Shown here: in pieces, positions 14,400 through 17,366 of the stretch
Layout: each line of letters starts with the position of its first letter
Numbering within the stretch: the first letter of the stretch is position 1
Notes under the pieces: generated by a model
Seen by the model: only the letters and a program-made list of their open reading frames with translations
The model's database searches: none
What the model was told of the DNA's origin: nothing
Program-made: the position numbers and the translations under genes
DNA from: DATBMY01 sp036554605
GTDB taxonomy: Bacteria; Acidobacteriota; Blastocatellia; UBA7656
DNA: 17,366 bases
Assembly (NCBI GenBank): GCA_036554605.1
Contig: DATBMY010000506.1
Coordinates: forward strand, 1 to 17,366
Direction: 5' to 3'

Positions 14400-15236
14400 T
14401 CACTTCGTCCCGATGCCGATGTGGACCGGGTTCGTTAGCTTAGCGGGGCCGCTGCCACCAGCCCGGCCGCGGACCATCTTCTCTAGCGCCTGCTGGAGCA
14501 CGCCTCTCTCGTCGTTCGTGAGGTTCAGGCTGCCCAGCATCATCTCGGCGATCGGGTTGCTCGACACGAGCCAGTCCCACAGCTCCCTTCCAGTCTGGAA
14601 CTCTAGGGTCTCGGTTATGGTCTCGGCCTTGATGTCCTTCAGACCGGCGGCCGCCAACTCTTTGCGCAGTCTCTCCGGGTCCTGTAACTGGAAGGGGAGC
14701 GGAGGAGGAGCCATCGGGGGGCCATTGAAGTCGGGGCGGACGGACTGGATGGCACCAACGAAGAAACCGAAGAACTCGATCTTGTTCGGATCGCCGTACA
14801 CATTCATGAGCACACGACCGCCGGGCTTGACAACGCGAACCATCTCACGGATGCCCTTCGGCATGTCGGGGAACAGCATGACGCCGAACTGCGACCCAGC
14901 CATGTCGAAGCTGTTGTCGTCCAGGTCAAGTGCGTGGCCATCCATAACGCAGGTCTCGATGTTGAGCCCCTCCTGGAGGGCACGCCCCTTGAGCAAGTCG
15001 AGCATGATGGGAGACTGATCGGTCGCCAGTACCTGCGCGCCGATACGTGCTGCCGGGATACTGAGGGCGCCGCTGCCAGCCGCCACGTCCAGGAACCGCA
15101 TGCCGGCACGGAGTTCGGCACGCCGCAGGCCTTCGTTCCCCAACCACACGTGCGTGGGAGTGACGGTCTTGTCATAGCCTGGCGCGATGTCGTCCCAGGC
15201 GGCGCGTGTATCTTCTCTTCCTTGAGAAGTGGTCAT
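14400..15236 (-). CDS. Cassette gene: class I SAM-dependent methyltransferase
   Basis: The 278-residue product is a Rossmann-fold methyltransferase of the UbiE/arsenite-methyltransferase-like broad group. Motif I is FLDVAAGSGALSIPAARIG (about 48-66), the acidic residue after strand 2 is in VLATDQSP, CVMDGHALDLDDNSFD supplies motif II, and MVRVVKPGGRVLMN is the usual post-catalytic strand. The substrate-specific part is FGFFVGAIQSVRPDFNGPPM with a proline-rich PMAPPPLPF loop. The target is not known. ATG 15236 has AAGGAGG six bases upstream, one of the best ribosome sites in the window. It is a complete gene, well kept, and the codon choice (little ATA) differs from the chromosomal genes on the left. 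Confidence 0.9.
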   Translation of the reverse strand: MTTSQGREDTRAAWDDIAPGYDKTVTPTHVWLGNEGLRRAELRAGMRFLDVAAGSGALSIPAARIGAQVLATDQSPIMLDLLKGRALQEGLNIETCVMDGHALDLDDNSFDMAGSQFGVMLFPDMPKGIREMVRVVKPGGRVLMNVYGDPNKIEFFGFFVGAIQSVRPDFNGPPMAPPPLPFQLQDPERLRKELAAAGLKDIKAETITETLEFQTGRELWDWLVSSNPIAEMMLGSLNLTNDERGVLQQALEKMVRGRAGGSGPAKLTNPVHIGIGTK

Positions 15237-15281
15237 GGTTTCCTCCTTATCATTAATATACTCAACGGCGGTTTTCGAGCC

Positions 15282-15372
15282 GCATAACGCCCCGCGTCAG
15301 CGGGCCGCCGCGTGGCTCTCCTGTTGCATTTGCACTTTGCGTCGGCGGCTCCGCTGCACGCGCTTGTTAGGT
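15282..15372 (-). repeat. attC site 4 (end of PQQ-like cassette)
   Basis: Minus-strand R'' ACCTAAC (15372-15366), arm GCGTGCAGCGGAGCCGCCG, a longer loop, CCGCTGACGC and R' GTTATGC (15288-15282); 91 bases. The TTAGGT core matches the first bases of its cassette at 17130-17125. The 151 bases between the PQQ-like stop and this site show no gene. Confidence 0.88.
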
Positions 15373-15523
15373 CGCGTGCGGAGTAGTTACACCTGGACAT
15401 TCAGTGCGACTATTTGAAGTTTCTCTCTAGTCTTCAGCGCCTCAGCGAATGAATGACGCGGCACCAAAAACTGAGCCCTTTGGAAACGCAGTCGCAGTCC
15501 CGTGTCTCATCGCCGCGGCTGGG

Positions 15524-16939
15524 CTACCGCGAGATGCTGAAGCAGTACAATGCGCCGTGCGTCCGCACGTAGACCCGCCCCTGGCTCAGAGCGGGCGTTG
15601 CACTGACCTCGCCGTCGAGTTCGTTGACGGCGAGTACCTCCCACTCCGCGCCAGCTTTGAGAACGGTGATCTTGCCTTCGGTATTCGCGAGAAACACCTT
15701 ACCGTCCGCAGCAACGGGTGACGCATAGTACTCGCCCAGCGCGCCGAGGCTCCGGCCCTCCTTCAGGATGCGGCCGGTCGCGGGATCAAGCGAGGTAATG
15801 ATGCCGCCGGTTTTCACCATGTAGTACACACCCTGGTACAGCAGCGGCGCTGGAATGTACGGGATGTTCTTCTTTAGGCGCCAGCGAATCGCGCCGGATT
15901 CGAGCTGCCCCCGCGCGTTGCCCGGGCGAACAGCGATCGCCCCCCACTCGCCCACGTCGAACGCCCGCGCCTTGTTCCATTCCTCAGCGACGATGAACTT
16001 GTCGACGTTTTCATCGATCCAGCCGAAGTGCTCACCAAGATCCGCATCACCGCGAAACTCCTGCAATGACAGGCGCCCGTCCTTGTCCTTGTCGTATTGC
16101 GATAGCACCGAGGCGAAGGTCGGCATCGACGGCTCATTGCTGCCAAGCGTAGAGATCATCAGGGTGTCACCGTGTGCCAACGGCGTGCCGAGTGCGCCAC
16201 CGGATGCCACCGGCAGCCACCAGCGCTGGGTGCCGGACGCGAGGTCGTAGGCGTCCAGACGCGTCGACCCGAGTACAATCAGGTCCGCGCGCGTCGCGTC
16301 CGGTCGATCGACCATTGGCGTCGACCACCCAATCGTCATGCCAGGTCGGTCGGTCTTCCATCGCGGACGCCCGGTCGAGCGATCGAGCGCAATGACAAAA
16401 GACCCGGCCTGCTGGTCGCATACCAGCACGATCGTGCCTCCGTCGATGATTGGCGAACCTGCCATTCCGTAGAAGTTCTTGAAGGGACCGAGGCGGGAGA
16501 TCCAACGCACTTGCCCGTCGTTGTTGTACGACACCAATCCAAATTCAGGGAAGAAGGCCACGACGCCGCTCTCGTCGGCCGCTGGGGTTGGCGACGCCGG
16601 ATCGTTGGCTTTGTATGCGGCCTGCACCCGCTCGCGCCGGACTTGCCTGCGCCATAATTCCCGGCCGGTCCGGGTGTCCAGGCAGAACGTGATCAAGCGG
16701 TCGCCTTCGCTGGCGGTGCCGTAGAGCCGGGTGCCCACCACGACCGGTGACGACTGCCCGTAGGGCACCAACGCTTTCCACGCCATGTTCTTGGTAGGCG
16801 AAAACTCGACGGGATATCCCACGGACAAATCGACACCAGACCCATTGGGCCCGCGAAACCGCGCCCACTGCGCGTCGGCGCGGCCAACGGTGACGATCAA
16901 TAGAAGACAGGACAGAACGAAAACGAATGAGCGGTTCAT
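15524..16939 (-). CDS. Cassette gene: secreted PQQ-like beta-propeller protein with EF-hand loop
   Basis: The 471-residue product has a signal peptide (FVFVLSCLLLIVTVGRADAQ). Repeated propeller blades then show the tryptophan-docking pattern ALD-x-TGRPRWK, as in CLDTRTGRELW, ALDRSTGRPRWK, AYDLASGTQRWW and SLDPATGRILKE. A canonical EF-hand calcium loop DKDKDGRLSLQEF is inserted at 283-295, with a partial second at about 309-320. Such BamB/PQQ-like proteins are common and secreted; most lack a known substrate. I chose ATG 16939 (GGGAGG about 11 bases upstream) over a TTG at 16966 because the signal peptide starts there. At over 1.4 kb it is large for a gene cassette. It has its own promoter (17081-17109). 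Confidence 0.88.
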   Translation of the reverse strand: MNRSFVFVLSCLLLIVTVGRADAQWARFRGPNGSGVDLSVGYPVEFSPTKNMAWKALVPYGQSSPVVVGTRLYGTASEGDRLITFCLDTRTGRELWRRQVRRERVQAAYKANDPASPTPAADESGVVAFFPEFGLVSYNNDGQVRWISRLGPFKNFYGMAGSPIIDGGTIVLVCDQQAGSFVIALDRSTGRPRWKTDRPGMTIGWSTPMVDRPDATRADLIVLGSTRLDAYDLASGTQRWWLPVASGGALGTPLAHGDTLMISTLGSNEPSMPTFASVLSQYDKDKDGRLSLQEFRGDADLGEHFGWIDENVDKFIVAEEWNKARAFDVGEWGAIAVRPGNARGQLESGAIRWRLKKNIPYIPAPLLYQGVYYMVKTGGIITSLDPATGRILKEGRSLGALGEYYASPVAADGKVFLANTEGKITVLKAGAEWEVLAVNELDGEVSATPALSQGRVYVRTHGALYCFSISR

Positions 16940-17080
16940 AGAGATTTTGGCCTCCCAATACGTCAAGCGGGTTGCTGGCTTCTTAGGAAACCTGGCAAAA
17001 GCGCCAATCTGGACGCTTCTATCCCAGGAGCTTGACTGCTGTTTGTTCTGACAATTGAATTTCAGTTTTTTTATACGGCA

Positions 17081-17109
17081 AATATACTCTTTTGCGCCGA
17101 TTGGCTCAA
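17081..17109 (-). promoter_or_regulatory. Promoter inside the PQQ-like cassette
   Basis: On the minus strand TTGAGC (17109-17104) is followed after exactly 17 bases by TATATT (17086-17081). It lies just inside the cassette, 15 bases after the attC 5 boundary and about 140 bases before the ATG. It would let the gene be expressed without the integron's leading promoter. Confidence 0.6.
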
Positions 17110-17124
17110 ATGATATTCGGGAAG

Positions 17125-17210
17125 ACCTAACGCTCGGTTGACCGGGCGCGGGTGGCCTCCCAATTCATGTGAACGTCGCTTTCGCGCTCCGGTCCAACCC
17201 TTTGTTGGGC
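17125..17210 (-). repeat. attC site 5 (end of the partial cassette)
   Basis: Minus-strand R'' GCCCAAC (17210-17204), arm GGTTGGACCGGAGCGCG, loop, CGCGCCCGGTCAACCG and R' GTTAGGT (17131-17125); 86 bases. The stem arms differ from sites 1-4 (GGTTGGACC against GGTCAACC) but keep the extra base in the L'' arm, so it comes from a distinct attC lineage. Confidence 0.85.
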
Positions 17211-17231
17211 GGCGTCGCTCCGCACCTGCTG

Positions 17232-17366
17232 TTACCTCTCGTCCGCCGCGTCCTTAGGCGGCCACGCCCCGATCCGCTGCCTCAATGCGACGATCTTGCC
17301 GAGGTATATGCATTATGCACCGCCACACTATAGAGCTCGTCGGCCATCGTCACGCCAGGCTCGACC
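17232..17366 (-). CDS. 3' end of a cassette gene at the window edge, possible frameshift
   Basis: A TAA at 17232-17234, 22 bases before attC 5, closes a frame reading YLGKIVALRQRIGAWPPKD and onward, the spacing expected of a cassette gene. That frame is open only from about 17312. Upstream, a second frame from the edge reads GVTMADELYSVAVHNAY and then hits TGA. The two join near 17305-17309, so a one- or two-base frameshift (real or sequencing error) may have split one gene. I do not recognise the product. Confidence 0.4.

Larger units (their letters stand above)
12908..17366 (-). mobile_element. Integron gene-cassette array (no integrase in window)
   Basis: Five attC sites in one orientation bound four complete cassettes on the minus strand: 17130-15288 (PQQ-like protein), 15287-14175 (methyltransferase), 14174-13477 (FG-GAP-like protein) and 13476-12914 (coiled-coil protein). 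A fifth, partial cassette lies right of 17125. Every gene runs in the attC direction with its stop before the attC. The opening six bases of each complete cassette (TTAGGT, TTATGC, TTAGGC, TTAGAC) equal the core of its own downstream attC R'' site, as expected for cassettes that circularise by attC recombination. The first cassette, attI and any integron integrase would lie beyond the right edge. The known part ends at 12908. Confidence 0.9.

Noticed and set aside
12908..17210. CRISPR array as an explanation for the five spaced repeats
   Set aside because: Units are 86-91 bases, spaced 0.5-1.8 kb apart with whole genes between, and each is an attC-type palindrome.
12908..17210. attC sites oriented on the plus strand
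   Set aside because: The extra unpaired arm base, the TAACAA opening and the gene direction all agree with the minus strand, and the cassette-start matches work only that way.

Overview
The window looks like part of a chromosome from a GC-rich bacterium, most plausibly an Acidobacteriota (Blastocatellia-like) genome. That placement is an inference from gene content: a TPR-tailed M1-peptidase homologue, RadA next to a membrane PIN/TRAM protein with IspD/IspF, and a PQQ-like propeller protein. The core genes use the ATA isoleucine codon freely. No taxonomic marker is present.

Left part (1-10,600) is ordinary chromosomal backbone. A partial arylamine N-acetyltransferase (minus strand, running off the left edge) diverges from a cysteine synthase. 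The cysteine synthase converges, with 6 bases between stops, on a minus-strand operon yacL (PIN/TRAM) - ispD - ispF - pyrimidine-nucleoside phosphorylase. That operon has a long, hairpin-rich leader. Next come a strong two-way terminator with a possible small RNA on the plus strand, then radA and a CPBP-type membrane protein (minus). Divergent from these is a secreted M1-aminopeptidase-like protein whose zinc ligands are all replaced, with a C-terminal TPR region and a very strong terminator.

Middle part (10,600-12,900): a small protein whose layout recalls a serine-recombinase N-terminal domain without catalytic residues, then tRNA-Ala(GGC) with clear promoter and terminator. Against the tRNA 3' end lies a frameshifted C-terminal remnant of a tyrosine recombinase, the usual mark of an old tRNA-targeted integration. 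A few small unassigned genes and a zinc-ribbon membrane protein follow.

Right part (12,908-17,366) is the most notable: an integron gene-cassette array read on the minus strand, with five attC sites (12908-12993, 13471-13557, 14169-14255, 15282-15372, 17125-17210). They delimit four complete cassettes: a coiled-coil protein, a secreted FG-GAP-like protein, a SAM-dependent methyltransferase and a PQQ-like beta-propeller protein with an EF-hand loop. A fifth cassette is cut by the window edge. In all four complete cassettes the six bases that open the cassette exactly match the R'' core of that cassette's own attC, including unusual variants, which confirms the boundaries independently. No integron integrase or attI lies in the window. 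They would be expected beyond the right edge, or the array is a cluster of attC sites lacking an integrase. The PQQ-like cassette carries its own well-formed promoter.
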